64,000 bases of DNA from Euborellia annulipes (Eukaryota; Arthropoda; Insecta; Dermaptera; Anisolabididae), in contig JAKCPI010016710.1 of the NCBI GenBank assembly GCA_023213315.1, forward strand, positions 1-64,000, given 5' to 3'. Position numbers and translations under genes: made by a program. Positions 63,359 to 64,000 of this stretch are shown here, piece after piece. Numbering within the stretch: the stretch's first letter is position 1; every line of letters begins with the position of its first letter. Below the pieces are notes generated by a model. That model searched no databases. It was given only the letters and a program-made list of their open reading frames with translations, and was not told where the DNA came from.

Positions 63359-63957
63359 GGTGGGGGCAAAAGTCCGCAGTTTTTCTTTGGGAATTTTTTT
63401 TGACCTTCCTATGAAAGATACAATAAAAATAGGAACATCCCCTGAAAGCCTGGTTAATTGGCTATCTTACATAATTTTTTTGGTTTCCAATTCGGTAGCA
63501 TAAGAGTAGGAGAGGTATTTAAACAAAAATTTTCATTTGCGGACTTTTGCCCCACCGAGGGGGTAAAAGTCCGCACTAGCGGGGCAAAAGTCCTTAGGTG
63601 CAAACAATTGTCCCTGCAGCGAACCCCGTCTCGAACCAGGGTATAAAAAGGACTTAATAAGAAATACATTAGGTATAGGTATGTTTTATGTATTTATTTT
63701 ATTTATTAGAAATACAAAATAGGCCTTATAACAATTAGTCCCCAGTAAGATTGAAGTTCATAATCTGCATAAACATTTCGGGTCGTGTTCGTTTCCCTAG
63801 GCTCATTAATCCGAGAAACTACTAGGTAGGGGTATTAGAAACCCAGAAAATACTAGGTAGGGGTATTAGAAACTCGAATACCATTGGGTGACATTTGTTC
63901 CATTGGAGATCCATTGGGCCTTTTGCCCCGTCGAGGCCGCGGACTTTTTGCCCCATT
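63359..63957. mobile_element. Candidate TIR element with GGGGCAAAAGTCCGC repeats
   Basis: The left end GGTGGGGGCAAAAGTCCGCA and the right end '...gcggactttttgccccat' are inverted. Three to four further inverted or direct copies of the motif lie inside (63,538-63,596 and about 63,918). No target duplication was fixed. Short open frames between them carry no known domain. Confidence 0.45.
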
Positions 63958-64000
63958 TAGCTATTTTCATCGAAGTGTTACAAAAAATTGTTATTGTTAA

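Noticed and set aside
1..64000. CRISPR array, rRNA genes, bacterial operons
   Set aside because: No regularly spaced identical repeats with unique spacers, no rRNA-like conserved blocks, and no long prokaryotic-style frames. The sequence is eukaryotic.

Overview
This window looks like nuclear, AT-rich, intergenic DNA from an invertebrate animal, most likely an arthropod. I could not identify the species. The grounds are the mix of element families (mariner, many hAT-type non-autonomous elements, Penelope-like retroelement pieces, tRNA-derived SINEs, R1/I- or RTE-type LINE 3' ends), a short TTAGG-type run near 29.65 kb, and the near absence of long open reading frames. No intact host gene was found. 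The only coding traces are a mariner transposase relic (7.5-7.9 kb), two LINE 3' ends (8.3-9.4 kb and 56.4-56.7 kb), a Penelope-type GIY-YIG endonuclease fragment (14.3-14.6 kb), and two weak unrecognised coding candidates on the minus strand (46.4-46.65 kb and 46.99-47.91 kb).

Almost everything else is mobile DNA, often nested. About 18 copies or fragments of one ~0.7-1.0 kb element, called family A here, lie in both orientations from 11 to 63 kb. It has a (TG)n tract inside and hairpins at its ends. At least ten hAT-like elements can be delimited by terminal inverted repeats plus 8-bp target duplications: 5.26, 13.2, 19.9, 21.4-25.2, 27.3, 34.7, 47.1, 49.4, 56.9, 59.4 and 59.9-61.9 kb. Several tRNA-derived or tRNA-like SINE families (B, L, Q, R, with C related at the tail) are present, many with clear 12-17 bp target duplications. 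A foldback-type element with a 9-bp duplication splits a SINE at 39.4-40.45 kb. Tc1-like elements with TA duplications sit at 41.0-42.7 and 51.8-52.25 kb.

The most notable theme is a set of about 18 hammerhead-ribozyme-like cores between 2.7 and 51.5 kb. The better ones have CUGANGA and GAAA boxes, a covarying stem II, a self-complementary loop-less stem III (ACGT, ATAT, ATCGAT or ATACGTAT), a U-H cleavage site and a matching stem I. Many lie as head-to-head inverted pairs inside palindromes of 0.3-1.1 kb. One such palindrome (51,237-51,613) is flanked by a 12-bp target duplication and has a paralogous empty site at about 61.73 kb. This suggests that the inverted pair moved as a unit, as expected for a Penelope-like or retrozyme-like retroelement. 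Two large palindromes (34.5-35.6 and 43.2-44.2 kb) each have a younger transposon in only one arm, so the palindromes are older than those insertions.

All family letters (A, B, C and so on) are local labels used only in this report. Identifications rest on reading motifs, inverted repeats and duplications by eye. No database search was run.
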